A DNA stretch of 64,000 nucleotides, taken from NCBI GenBank assembly GCA_964384525.1, contig CAYLKO010000008.1, forward strand, positions 1 to 64,000, read 5' to 3'. The DNA comes from SHZI01 sp964384525 (GTDB lineage Bacteria > Pseudomonadota > Gammaproteobacteria > Steroidobacterales > GCA-2729495). The notes beneath the pieces were generated by a model. The model did no database searches. It saw only the letters and a list, made by a program, of their open reading frames with translations, and had not been told where the DNA came from. This document shows positions 53,697 to 62,753 of the stretch, one piece after another. A program made the translations under genes and the position numbers. Numbering within the stretch: position 1 is the stretch's first letter; every line of letters begins with the position of its first letter.

Positions 53697-55760
53697 ATGC
53701 GCCGTGTCGCCCGTTGCCTGCTGTTGTCGAGTGTCGCAATCACCCTGCCCGCAATTGCCGCTGACACCGCCAAACACCTCGACGAAATCGTGGTCACCGG
53801 CCACTACGACAACAGCATCGGCAGCACGGATGCGGCCAGCGCCGGGTTGATCACACCCGGCCTCATTGCCGACCGCCCTCTGCTTCGCCCTGGGCAATTG
53901 CTGGAATACGTGCCGGGACTCGTGGTCACCCAGCACAGCGGCTCCGGCAAGGCCAACCAGTACTTCCTCCGTGGCTTCAATCTGGATCACGGCACGGATT
54001 TCGCCACCCGCGTTGCCGGCATGCCGGTGAACATGCGCACCCATGGCCACGGCCAGGGCTATACGGACATCAACTTCGTCATCCCGGAGCTGATTTCCCG
54101 GGTCGATTACTACAAGGGTCCCTACTACGCCAACGTGGGCGATTTCGGTTCTGCCGGCGGCGCCGACATGCAGTATGCCGATCGCCTAACCAACTCCATC
54201 GCGCTGGGTTCGGTCGGCGCCTATGACTACCAGCGGGCCTTGCTGGCCGCCTCGGAACAGCTGGGCGCGGGCATCCTGACCGGCGGTGTCGAGTATCTGC
54301 ACAACGATGGTCCCTGGAACAACCCGGATGATTTCCGGAAGGTGAACAGTGTGCTGCGCTACACGCTGCCCCTCGGTGGCGGGATGAGCGGGCAGAACCT
54401 CAGCTTCACCGCAATGGGTTACAGCGGCCGCTGGAACTCCACGGACCAGGTGCCACGGCGGGCGGTCGATGCCGGCACGCTGGGTCGATTCGACACCATC
54501 GACGCTTCCGACGGCGGCAAGTCCGATCGGTACAGCCTCTCGATGGATTACTCGACGCCACTGGCGGGCGGCGAGCTCGAGAGCAACGCCTACTGGATCA
54601 AGTACCGGATGAATCTGGTTTCCAATTTCACCTACTTCCTGAACGATCCGGTCAACGGCGACCAGTTCGAGCAGGCCGATGATCGCGATATCTACGGGGG
54701 CACGGCGGCGTGGTCGCGGAACGACACGCTGTTCGGCAATGACACGCGCAATACGCTGGGGCTTGAGGTGCGCCAGGACCGGATCGATCCGGTCGGTTTG
54801 TATGCCACGGCCCATACGGAACGCCTCTCCACGGTACGTGAAGACCGGGTGATCGAGACCAGCGCCGGCCTGCATGCCTCCAGTGAAACCCGGTGGACGG
54901 ACTGGTTCCGATCCAATCTGGGCCTGCGCTACGACACCTATCGCTTCAAGGTCGCCAGCGACCTGGCTGCCAATTCCGGCACGCGGACCGATGGCATCTT
55001 TTCACCGAAAGCCTCGCTGGTCTTTGGCCCCTGGGCGAAGACGGAATACTTCATCAACGGGGGCTTTGGCTTCCACAGCAACGATGCCCGGGGTGTGAAC
55101 ATCCGGATCGACCCGGTCACGGGCGATGAAGTCAGCCCGGCGACGCCGCTGGTACGCAGCTCCGGTGCAGAACTCGGCCTGCGCACCGAAGCACTGCCCG
55201 ATGTCCAGTCATCACTTGCGCTCTGGTACCTGCATCTGGACAGCGAACTGGTGTTTGTCGGCGATGCGGGCACTACCGCGGCCGGCCGGCCATCCAATCG
55301 TTACGGCGTGGAGTGGTCCACACGATGGCGGGCGCGGTCGTGGCTCTTCATGGATCTGGACCTGGCCTGGAATCACGCACGCTTCTCGGGTGCTGCCCCG
55401 GAGGGCAATTACATCCCGGGTGCGCCCGATATGGTGGTTTCCACCGGTCTGTCGGTGGAGAAACATGGCCGGTGGTCCGGGTCAGTGTTCTACCGCTACA
55501 TCGGCAGCTATGCACTCACGGAAGACAACAGCGAGCGCTCGGCCTCGCAATCCGTGGTCGACGCCCAGCTTGGCTACGATGTCTACCGGAACACCCGGCT
55601 CCGGCTCGATGTCTTCAACCTCTTCGACTCGAGCACCAACGACATCACCTACTACTACGAGTCACGCCTCCCCGGCGAGCCCACTGCAGGGGTTGCCGAT
55701 GTGCATTTTCATCCGGGCGAGAAGCGCAGCTTCCGCGTCTCGTTGACGCAGCGCTTCTGA
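53697..55760 (+). CDS. TonB-dependent receptor, predicted nickel uptake
   Basis: The 687-residue outer-membrane protein has a signal peptide (MRRVARCLLLSSVAITLPAIA), a TonB-box-like LDEIVVTGHYD, a plug domain (LLRPGQLLEYVPGLVVTQHSGSGKANQYFLRGFNLDHGTDF) and a 22-strand barrel ending RSFRVSLTQRF, with the terminal Phe. His residues in NMRTHGHGQGYTD may contact substrate. The NikR box directly upstream makes nickel or a nickel chelate the likely cargo, as for NikR-regulated receptors in other bacteria. No nickel ABC transporter is seen in the window. Confidence 0.92.
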   Translation: MRRVARCLLLSSVAITLPAIAADTAKHLDEIVVTGHYDNSIGSTDAASAGLITPGLIADRPLLRPGQLLEYVPGLVVTQHSGSGKANQYFLRGFNLDHGTDFATRVAGMPVNMRTHGHGQGYTDINFVIPELISRVDYYKGPYYANVGDFGSAGGADMQYADRLTNSIALGSVGAYDYQRALLAASEQLGAGILTGGVEYLHNDGPWNNPDDFRKVNSVLRYTLPLGGGMSGQNLSFTAMGYSGRWNSTDQVPRRAVDAGTLGRFDTIDASDGGKSDRYSLSMDYSTPLAGGELESNAYWIKYRMNLVSNFTYFLNDPVNGDQFEQADDRDIYGGTAAWSRNDTLFGNDTRNTLGLEVRQDRIDPVGLYATAHTERLSTVREDRVIETSAGLHASSETRWTDWFRSNLGLRYDTYRFKVASDLAANSGTRTDGIFSPKASLVFGPWAKTEYFINGGFGFHSNDARGVNIRIDPVTGDEVSPATPLVRSSGAELGLRTEALPDVQSSLALWYLHLDSELVFVGDAGTTAAGRPSNRYGVEWSTRWRARSWLFMDLDLAWNHARFSGAAPEGNYIPGAPDMVVSTGLSVEKHGRWSGSVFYRYIGSYALTEDNSERSASQSVVDAQLGYDVYRNTRLRLDVFNLFDSSTNDITYYYESRLPGEPTAGVADVHFHPGEKRSFRVSLTQRF

Positions 55761-55771
55761 GCGCCCGTGGA

Positions 55772-56668
55772 TCAGGCCGAGAAATACCGGATGAGGTTGT
55801 TCAGCGACAGCCCGATGATGAGCAGCCCCACCATGATCAGCGCTGCACGGTGCGGAATGTGACGGATAAGCAGCGCCCCAAAGGGTGCTGCCAGGACGCC
55901 ACCGACCACCAGACCCAAGGTGATGATGGGAGCGGAAAGCCCCACGAAGAACACAAAGACGCCAGTCGCCGCCACGGACACGATGAACTCCACGGCGTTG
56001 ACCGTGCCGATGGTGAATCGGGGAATGCCTCCTTGCGCCATCAGCGTGGAATTGACCACCGACCCCCAGCCACCACCGCCGGCAGAATCCACAAAACCAC
56101 CGACCAGTGCGAGCAGGCCGACCCGCCGTTGCTTGTTTGCTGCGGGCCGCGATCCGATGGCCCGCTTCAGCACGATGGCGCCCATGAAAAGCAGATAGGT
56201 GGCCACGAAGGGCTTGATCATGTCGCTGTTCACGGAGCCCAGCAGCCACGCTCCGATCATGGCGCCCAGAGCGCCAGGCAAGGCCAGCTTGCGGAACAGT
56301 TGCGTGTCTACATTGCCGAAGCGCCAGTGGGAAATCCCCGATGCAGCCGTGGTGCACACTTCGGCGGCATGCACTGACGCACTCGCCAACGCCGGGGAAA
56401 CACCCACGCTCATGAGGAAGGAAGTTGAGCTGAGGCCATAAGCCATGCCCAGGGAACCGTCGATGAGCTGGGCAATGAAGCCGACCACCACGTAGGTGGC
56501 GAAGATCCAGGGGTCTACCTGGCCCCACAAGGTGTCAGGGGTCCACAAAAGCCCGGCTGCCAACAGGGCCACGAGCACGGCAACCCCACCCAGCAGGAGC
56601 AGATGGCGCAGCGCAAACCGTCGTCGCAAAGGGCGCTGCCGCAGAGATCGTTCCATGGATCCGTACAC
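55772..56668 (-). CDS. TauE/SafE family (TSUP) membrane permease
   Basis: The 298-residue protein has eight or so transmembrane helices with the family motifs FIAQLIDGSLGMAYGL, SVGVSPALASASVHAAEVCTTAASG and GGFVDSAGGGGWGSVVN. TSUP proteins export or import small sulfur-containing anions such as sulfite or sulfoacetate. It begins with GTG preceded by GGGGAAG; ATG 56656 is an alternative. It converges with the TonB receptor, leaving only 11 nt between the stops. Confidence 0.9.
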   Translation of the reverse strand: MYGSMERSLRQRPLRRRFALRHLLLLGGVAVLVALLAAGLLWTPDTLWGQVDPWIFATYVVVGFIAQLIDGSLGMAYGLSSTSFLMSVGVSPALASASVHAAEVCTTAASGISHWRFGNVDTQLFRKLALPGALGAMIGAWLLGSVNSDMIKPFVATYLLFMGAIVLKRAIGSRPAANKQRRVGLLALVGGFVDSAGGGGWGSVVNSTLMAQGGIPRFTIGTVNAVEFIVSVAATGVFVFFVGLSAPIITLGLVVGGVLAAPFGALLIRHIPHRAALIMVGLLIIGLSLNNLIRYFSA

Positions 56669-56808
56669 CGCCGCTTCCCCGACTGGCTATTTAACTGAAA
56701 ACGGCGCTGCGCAAGTGGTTATTTTTATACTGGCGGCAGGTATCCTGACAAATACTGGAAAGGAACATCCTTATCGCCGCATTGTTGCCAACATCCGGCT
56801 CCGCCTGC

Positions 56809-57705
56809 ATGCATACCCAAACTTCCCATGAGCCTGCGCGACGGGCACGCATCGTCGCCGTGCATCCGCTGCCCGGCGTGCGCGCCGGTTCGGGGCTGCT
56901 GCGCTTCGGTGACCGGCTGCTCGCGATACAGGACGATGCGTGGTGCGTGGTCTGGATCGCATTGCCGGGCCTTGAGCGCAAGGAGCAGCCGCTGAAAGGC
57001 GACGGCGCACCACTCCCCAAGAAGCACAAGCCGGATTTCGAGGCCGCCGTCTCCGTGTCCGACGGCTCGATCCATCTGCTCGGGTCTGGTTCCACCAGCA
57101 ACCGCTGTGGCGTCGTACGAATCGATCCCGACCATCTGACCGTGCATTTGACCGAACGTCCCGATATCCATGATTGTGTCCGCGAGGCCCTGCGCCTGAC
57201 CGGACGACCCAACATAGAAGGCGCCGTCGCGACCGGCGACCGGCTGCGTCTTTTCCATCGCGGAGTTGGTGCAGCCCACAGTGCCTGGGTCGATCTGCCG
57301 CTCGCCACGCTCGAAGGTGCAGCGCCCCGAGTACAGCCCAGAGCACTCGCCTGGCACGAGTTTGACCTCGGACAACTGGAGGGAGTGCCTTGCCACTTCA
57401 CCGACGCCGCCACCATCGGTGCCGACCTCACGATGTTTCTCGCAACCGCCGAGGATACCGACAGCGCCATTGCCGACGGCCCGGTTGTCGGCTCGATCAT
57501 CGGCCAGATCCACGAGTCACACGCTGCACCGCTTGTGAGCTGGACACGCCTGCTCGAAGCCGACGGACAACCCAGCCGTCGCAAAGCCGAAGGCCTCGCC
57601 GTGGACGACGACGGCCGGGGAGCATGGGTGCTGACTGACCCGGACGCGACACACGGAGTGGCGGAGCTTTGCCGGGTGATGATGGATCCAGTGAAATGCC
57701 TGTAG
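56809..57705 (+). CDS. DUF6929-like (beta-propeller) protein
   Basis: The 298-residue soluble protein lacks a signal peptide and has a series of blade-like repeats (SGLLRFGDRLLAIQDDAWCVVWIALPG, AAVSVSDGSIHLLGSGS, GAVATGDRLRLFHRGVG, KAEGLAVDDDGRGAWVLTD). These fit the DUF6929 family, which is beta-propeller-like and of unknown function. I used the ATG at 56809; the upstream TTG at 56782 extends it by 9 residues. The MFS gene starts inside its last codons (overlap 10 nt). Confidence 0.75.
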   Translation: MHTQTSHEPARRARIVAVHPLPGVRAGSGLLRFGDRLLAIQDDAWCVVWIALPGLERKEQPLKGDGAPLPKKHKPDFEAAVSVSDGSIHLLGSGSTSNRCGVVRIDPDHLTVHLTERPDIHDCVREALRLTGRPNIEGAVATGDRLRLFHRGVGAAHSAWVDLPLATLEGAAPRVQPRALAWHEFDLGQLEGVPCHFTDAATIGADLTMFLATAEDTDSAIADGPVVGSIIGQIHESHAAPLVSWTRLLEADGQPSRRKAEGLAVDDDGRGAWVLTDPDATHGVAELCRVMMDPVKCL

Positions 57706-58877
57706 TCCGTCAATGGGACAAGGTCATCCTGACCATTGGCATGATTAGCGACCGGATCGGCATGGCGCTGTTGTACATCGTCTTCGGGCCGCTGGTCCGC
57801 GAGCTCGGGCTGTCGGAACTCCAGTTCGGCGTGTTGATCGCGTCGGCGAACATCACCCTGGGACTTGCTTCGCCCTACTGGGGGCGCAGAAGCCAGATCG
57901 TGGGCCGCCGGCCCGTCTTCGTCATCGGTCTGTCGGGCTACTCACTCGGCTTTCTGTTTCTGGCGATGGCGCTCAAGGCGGGCCTCATCGGCTGGCTGAC
58001 GCCGTGGACGCTATTCCTGATCCTGCTGGCGGTGCGACTGGCCTACGGCCTATTCGCCGCCGCCACCCAGCCCGCAGCCACCGCCTATCTTGCCGACATC
58101 ACCGATACGCGCAGCCGCACCCAGGGCATGGCGCTGATCGGCGTCGCGGCCGGCATCGGCACCGTGCTCGGGCCGATCATCGGCGGCACGCTGTCGACAG
58201 TGGGTGCGGTCTTTCCACTGTATGTCGCAGCCGGGATGGCGGCGACGGCTGCGGCGCTGGCTTATGGCGGTCTCCGGGAACCGGCGCGCCATGTGGCATC
58301 CACCACCAGCGCCAGGATGCGGATTCTCGATCCACGAATCTTTTCCTATCTGGTGGGCTGGTGCCTGATCGTGCTGGTGCTCACCGCCATCCAGACGATT
58401 ACCGTCTTCTACCTCGAGGATCACTTCGCGCTGTCCGGACGACAACCGATCACGCAGGCCACCAGCGTGGCTTTTCTGGTCATGGGCGTGGCCATGGTCT
58501 TTTCCCAGGCTGTGGTGCTGCAGATATTCAGAATCGCGCCAGCCACGCTGTTGCGCGCCGGATTCCTCCTGTTCGGCGTGGCGCTGCTGGTGCTCTGGTC
58601 GGCGCCCAACCTGACTGTGCTTTACGTTGCTTATGGGCTCATGGGCCTGGGCTTCAGTGCACTGATCCCGGGATTGAACGGTGCCGCGAGCATCAGCGTC
58701 GGCAACCACGAGCAGGGCGCTGTCGCCGGCCTGTTGTCCGCCGCCCCGGTGCTCGGCATGGTGTTCGGACCGGTGATCGGCACCGCGCTCTACGGCGTGA
58801 ACCCGGTGCTGCCGATGGCGTTGGGCGCAGCGGGGTGCGTGGGCATGGGGGTGTATTTTTTGCGCCGAAAGGTGTGA
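57696..58877 (+). CDS. MFS transporter
   Basis: The 393-residue protein has about 12 transmembrane helices and the MFS motif GRRSQIVGRRPVFVIG between helices 2 and 3 plus a helix-5 segment with IGVAAGIGTVLGPIIGGTLS, typical of drug-type (DHA1) exporters. The substrate is unknown. ATG 57696 overlaps the DUF6929-like gene by 10 nt, so translation is likely coupled and the two may act on the same compound. Confidence 0.9.
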   Translation: MPVVRQWDKVILTIGMISDRIGMALLYIVFGPLVRELGLSELQFGVLIASANITLGLASPYWGRRSQIVGRRPVFVIGLSGYSLGFLFLAMALKAGLIGWLTPWTLFLILLAVRLAYGLFAAATQPAATAYLADITDTRSRTQGMALIGVAAGIGTVLGPIIGGTLSTVGAVFPLYVAAGMAATAAALAYGGLREPARHVASTTSARMRILDPRIFSYLVGWCLIVLVLTAIQTITVFYLEDHFALSGRQPITQATSVAFLVMGVAMVFSQAVVLQIFRIAPATLLRAGFLLFGVALLVLWSAPNLTVLYVAYGLMGLGFSALIPGLNGAASISVGNHEQGAVAGLLSAAPVLGMVFGPVIGTALYGVNPVLPMALGAAGCVGMGVYFLRRKV

Positions 58878-58901
58878 GTCTGGACTGCAGCCGCTCCCAC
58901 C

Positions 58902-58933
58902 AAAAAAACGGGGCGGTGCCACAGCACCGCCCC
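58902..58933 (-). terminator. Intrinsic terminator of the DUF6502-DUF5666 operon
   Basis: On the minus strand the stem is GGGGCGGTGC with GCACCGCCCC around a 4-nt loop (58910-58933), followed by seven T residues (58908-58902). This is a textbook rho-independent terminator, 36 nt after the DUF5666 stop. The stem may also end the convergent MFS transcript. Confidence 0.92.
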
Positions 58934-58968
58934 ATCCGCTTCCAAAGGCCCGCCGGACTGGCTCGCAA

Positions 58969-60408
58969 TCAGTCGTTGTCCTCCAGCTCCAGCACGTTGG
59001 CCACGATCGTGCCGCCGCCCTGCGTGAATTTCACCTCGACCTCGGACCCGGCGCTGATCGCGGCGAAGAAGGTTGCAGCGTTGATCACGTTGTCATCATC
59101 CCGGTACTGGGTGGCGCCGTTGGTGATTACCGGCACGCCGAGGATCGACAGCGTTTGCGCGATCCCATCGATGGCGCTGGCCGGCCCGCGCAGCAGGCCT
59201 TCGTCGTCGGCCGAGTCCCGCTCCAGGATGACTGCCGTCAGCGCCGCACCGGTACCGGGCTCACCGCGAACCTCAACGTAGTTGCCCACGGTGATGTCGG
59301 CCAGGCCGAAGGACTGCCCGGCAACACCGGTCTGGTCCTCAAAGCGCGTCCTGGCAGTCACGGTCACGGTGATGCCGGCAATGGTCAAGGTGCCGGCACT
59401 GGTGTTGACGGCCGTCACATCGCCTTCCACCTTGCCCTCGATAGCGTCGTCATCACCGGACTCGAACTCGACCTTGCGGGCCACGAGCACGCCGGACGCA
59501 TTCACCTCGCCCTCAACCTCTACCTTGACGTTGAGAGCCAGGTCACCGACCACACCATCCTCGTAGAGGGTCTGGCCATTCGTGGTGACAGGTATTCCAG
59601 CAACGGCGAAGTTCGTGGCCGACACGAAGCTCGTGATGTAGCCCTCGAGCTCACCATCGTCACCATCATCGGCATCCGAAAGATGGTCATCCTCGATCTC
59701 CACCTTGGTGGCGGTGAGGATACCCGCACTGAAGCTGCTGCCCTCCACTTCCACGAACAGGCCGTTGCTCAGGGTCGGCGGATTGATGACCCCGTCGTAG
59801 TCCACAGTGAGCCCGTTGATGATGAACGTCCTGTCGAGCGTATCCAGACTGGCGACAGCCCCATGCACCTCGAAGTCGGTGTCATCGCTCATGTCGATGC
59901 GCGTGGCGCGGATGGCGCCATTGCCATCGATCAGGCCGCTCACCTCGACCATATCCCCCACCGCCAGGCCACCGAGATCACGGGGAGAAATTTCATGATC
60001 AAAGGAAGTGGCGGCATCGATGATGACGATCTGCCCGAGCACCACCAGGGTCTGTGTCGTCTGGTCGATGCTCGCAACCGGACCTTCCAGTGTGGCGTCG
60101 TAGCTCACGGCTTTGGCGAGACGGGTAACACCATTGTCGAGGCTCTCCCACCGGATGGTCACCTGCTGGCCAACCTTCAGGTTCGACTGATTGCCCGGAC
60201 CATCGTTGATGTTGAAGGTGGCACGATCGGTTTCGTACTTCACGCCACGAATGATGATGCTGCCGAAGCTGCTGATCGTGCCGGTCGTGACACCCAGCCG
60301 GTCGATGCCGGCAAGGCTTGCGCCACCGCCTCCGCCACAGGCAACGACCCGGCCGGCCGCCCGGCCGGCAAGACCAGCCACTCCCAATCCACGTTTCAAC
60401 ATGTGCAT
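58969..60408 (-). CDS. DUF5666 domain protein, probable lipoprotein
   Basis: The 479-residue protein has a hydrophobic N-terminus ending in a Cys-Gly-rich stretch (RVVACGGGGGASLAG) that looks like a lipobox. It then has repeated DUF5666 OB-like units (VTTGTISSFGSIIIRGVKYETDRATF, FDHEISPRDLGGLAVGDMVEVSGLID, GNYVEVRGEPGTG). It is acidic, with many Asp residues. Function is unknown. AAGGGG lies 6 nt before ATG 60408. It is preceded by the DUF6502 gene, with 13 nt between them, and ends before a strong terminator. Confidence 0.87.
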   Translation of the reverse strand: MHMLKRGLGVAGLAGRAAGRVVACGGGGGASLAGIDRLGVTTGTISSFGSIIIRGVKYETDRATFNINDGPGNQSNLKVGQQVTIRWESLDNGVTRLAKAVSYDATLEGPVASIDQTTQTLVVLGQIVIIDAATSFDHEISPRDLGGLAVGDMVEVSGLIDGNGAIRATRIDMSDDTDFEVHGAVASLDTLDRTFIINGLTVDYDGVINPPTLSNGLFVEVEGSSFSAGILTATKVEIEDDHLSDADDGDDGELEGYITSFVSATNFAVAGIPVTTNGQTLYEDGVVGDLALNVKVEVEGEVNASGVLVARKVEFESGDDDAIEGKVEGDVTAVNTSAGTLTIAGITVTVTARTRFEDQTGVAGQSFGLADITVGNYVEVRGEPGTGAALTAVILERDSADDEGLLRGPASAIDGIAQTLSILGVPVITNGATQYRDDDNVINAATFFAAISAGSEVEVKFTQGGGTIVANVLELEDND

Positions 60409-60421
60409 AACAAACCCCTTG

Positions 60422-61264
60422 TCATTCGCCTGCAATAAAGAAAACACCAAGACCCAACCGCATCTGTTTGCGCGCAGCGCCGGGCACCGGCCGCGCTTCG
60501 TGTTCAGTCAACCATTGGTCGATCCGCTCCAGAAATTCCTGGCCGTTCTGCTCGACGAAAGCCTCGAACTCCGGCAGCGAGGCCGCAGCCACACTGTCAC
60601 TGGTGGCGCGGCCGATGAAGCGCCGGGGCGTTGCCGCCTCGGTGCCGGCATCCAGGTTGTGCGTGATGCTGGAACCCAGATCCCGCAGCATGCTGCCCGC
60701 ATTCAGGATCCACTGGGGATCAAAGCTTCGCGGCATGAAGTAGCGGCGCTCCGCGCGGAGCGTGCCGTCGGGCAGCGTCGTGATGGCTCCGGCCCGCTCA
60801 AGCTCCTTGCGCATGCTCGTCACCGGCACGTCGCCGCCATAACGCTGCCACAGCGTGGTGAAGCTCGCGCCCTCGCCATCAGGCGGCAACGTGCGCGGCT
60901 CACCTGCTGGTGTCAGAAAGTCCGGATCCTGATGCCAGCCCGACAACACGCGCGTGGCATCTGTGGTCTTGTTGGGCAACGGGTCTGACTCTGCCTCGAG
61001 CAGAGCCCGAACGCGGGCGATTTCCTTGCGACTGACACCGGTGAGGATCGATACGCGTGAAACATTGGTGGGCCGGCCATGGAGGCCGAAGTCCTCGCTC
61101 GCCACGGCAACGAAAACACTCTTCGACACCTCAGCAAATTCCCGCCATGTCATCCCGCATTTCAGCAGCAGAGCGGCGATGGGCCGGAGCAGAACCCGGC
61201 AGGTCTGCATGACGGCACCGCGGTCGGGGGCGCCAGAGGCGGCGCCGGCATCAGGATTAGCCAT
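60422..61264 (-). CDS. DUF6502 family protein
   Basis: The 280-residue soluble protein has a helical N-terminal part with a possible helix-turn-helix (FVAVASEDFG... RPTNVSRVSILTGVSRKEIARVRALLE) and a charged C-terminal region. It matches the DUF6502 pattern and its usual neighbour is DUF5666, as here. A regulatory role is plausible from the HTH-like segment. It starts the operon and there is about 130 nt to the next minus-strand gene upstream. Confidence 0.83.
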   Translation of the reverse strand: MANPDAGAASGAPDRGAVMQTCRVLLRPIAALLLKCGMTWREFAEVSKSVFVAVASEDFGLHGRPTNVSRVSILTGVSRKEIARVRALLEAESDPLPNKTTDATRVLSGWHQDPDFLTPAGEPRTLPPDGEGASFTTLWQRYGGDVPVTSMRKELERAGAITTLPDGTLRAERRYFMPRSFDPQWILNAGSMLRDLGSSITHNLDAGTEAATPRRFIGRATSDSVAAASLPEFEAFVEQNGQEFLERIDQWLTEHEARPVPGAARKQMRLGLGVFFIAGE

Positions 61265-61397
61265 TGAAACCCACAGATCCCATAACAGGATTGTCTATAT
61301 GTGGGTCTTTTTACCCCAATGAAGATTATTAGTCAAGCTTTCCTTTTATCTGCCCCGATGGCCTTCACATGAAGATCCGGCACTTCGGACGACCACC

Positions 61398-61919
61398 CTA
61401 CTGAAGCATCCGCACCGTTGACACGGGCGCATACTGAAACTTCTTCGTCTGCACGTTCCAGACGAGCGCCCGGTCGCAGAAGTTCTCGCTGGCGAAATCG
61501 GCAGCGGGCTTCTTCCCGCACTGCTGCGCAGAGACTGTCAACCAGAGCTTCGCCGCCGCACCGGTGCCTTCGATCGTCGCGCCGTAGACAGAGTCGCTGA
61601 AGGCCTCGGTTGCGCCGCCCATGCCATCGCCAACATAGACAGCCACGCCTTTCTCCCGGTCCCCATAGATGCTGGCGGCGCCGTCGCAATTGGCCGACCC
61701 GACATCGACGACGAAGTCTTCCTTGCCGTCAGCGTTGAGATCAGTGCGCTTGACGACGTCGCCGTTCAGCGGTTTGCCACCCACTTCGCGGCAGGTGTCA
61801 TCCAGATATTTGAGGCTGGCGACCACGAGTGGGGGCAGCCTTTCGGGAGCTGTCGCCGCATGACTGGTCATGGCGGTGACTGAGCAGCAGATGGCACACA
61901 CAACCAGCATCGGGCGCAT
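61398..61919 (-). CDS. Secreted hypothetical protein with Ca-binding-like motif
   Basis: The 173-residue protein has a signal peptide (MRPMLVVCAICCSVTAMTSHAA) and a mature region containing TDLNADGKEDFVVDVGSANCDGAASIY, which resembles FG-GAP/VCBS-like Ca-binding loops. Four Cys in the mature part suggest disulfides. No enzyme family was recognised. About 220 nt separate it from the divergent GFA gene. Confidence 0.7.
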   Translation of the reverse strand: MRPMLVVCAICCSVTAMTSHAATAPERLPPLVVASLKYLDDTCREVGGKPLNGDVVKRTDLNADGKEDFVVDVGSANCDGAASIYGDREKGVAVYVGDGMGGATEAFSDSVYGATIEGTGAAAKLWLTVSAQQCGKKPAADFASENFCDRALVWNVQTKKFQYAPVSTVRMLQ

Positions 61920-62003
61920 GGGCGTCTTCCTCCCTGCAAGATGAGGCGAGGCTACGCCCGTGCATTGATCCGGTCAAAGGACACCGGAATATTGTCGGCA
62001 TAC

Positions 62004-62021
62004 GTACACCAGCGGGTGTAC
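62004..62021. promoter_or_regulatory. 7-bp inverted repeat in the divergent promoter region
   Basis: GTACACC (62004-62010) and GGTGTAC (62015-62021) flank a 4-nt centre between the secreted hypothetical and the GFA gene. It is well placed for an operator acting on either gene. No regulator is encoded next to it. Confidence 0.4.
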
Positions 62022-62139
62022 AAGACGCCTTGGCCGGATGATCCGGGAGTGAATGTCCGGAACTCCGGTGGCCTGGCGAATCAGGTCAGGCCCGTCCTGC
62101 TGGTGTCGAAACAAGCAACATCGCGATCGGAGAATCACA

Positions 62140-62550
62140 ATGAACACACATCATGCCGGTTCATGTCTGTGCGGCGCAGTACATTACACGGTTGAAGGCT
62201 CATTCGAGCGCTTCTATCTCTGCCACTGCTCGCGCTGCCGCAAGAACACAGGCACAGCTCACGCCGCCAACCTGTTTTCAGCAACCGCAAAGCTGACATG
62301 GCTTGCTGGCGAGAGTGCAATCACCACTTACCGGGTGCCTGGCACGCGCCACATCAGGAATTTCTGTGCAACTTGCGGTTCAGCGCTGCCGTTTGCAAGC
62401 ACTCACATGCTGGTCGTTCCAGCCGGCAGCCTCGACACGGACATTGCACTCGTGCCGGATGGCAATATCTTCAGCGGCAGCCGGGCGACATGGGACAACG
62501 ATCTCGGCAGCGTGCCGGAGTTCGCTGCCTTTCCGCCGTTGGATTTCTAG
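62140..62550 (+). CDS. GFA family (glutathione-dependent formaldehyde-activating-like) protein
   Basis: The 136-residue protein carries the family zinc motifs CLCGAVHY, CHCSRCRK and CATCGSALP. GFA-fold proteins bind zinc and, in some cases, condense formaldehyde with glutathione; many members are unassigned. ATG 62140 follows GGAG by 8 nt. Its TAG stop overlaps the convergent small gene's stop within CTAG. Confidence 0.92.
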   Translation: MNTHHAGSCLCGAVHYTVEGSFERFYLCHCSRCRKNTGTAHAANLFSATAKLTWLAGESAITTYRVPGTRHIRNFCATCGSALPFASTHMLVVPAGSLDTDIALVPDGNIFSGSRATWDNDLGSVPEFAAFPPLDF

Positions 62551-62753
62551 ATCCGCATGTCGGGCATCGCCCCGAACGATTCACGCGGGGGCCATGTCGG
62601 GCACAGTGCCTCGACGACCACCATCAGATCATCAAGGGCTTCAAACGGGTTGCGCATCGGCGGCGCGGGCACCCGGATGCCGCCGTCGGCGACGAGCATG
62701 TCCTGGCGATGCGCCAGGCTGTGCGGATCAGTCGAGCTCGGCGAGGAGTTCAT
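62547..62753 (-). CDS. Small protein overlapping the nucleotidyltransferase, possible partner
   Basis: The 68-residue frame starts at ATG 62753, inside the last codons of the nucleotidyltransferase gene (26-nt overlap), and ends at 62547. The C-terminal sequence PFEALDDLMVVVEALCPTWPPRESF looks like a conserved protein rather than noise. The coupled position suggests that it is the partner of the nucleotidyltransferase, possibly an antitoxin or accessory. Identification is from pattern and position only. Confidence 0.5.
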   Translation of the reverse strand: MNSSPSSTDPHSLAHRQDMLVADGGIRVPAPPMRNPFEALDDLMVVVEALCPTWPPRESFGAMPDMRI

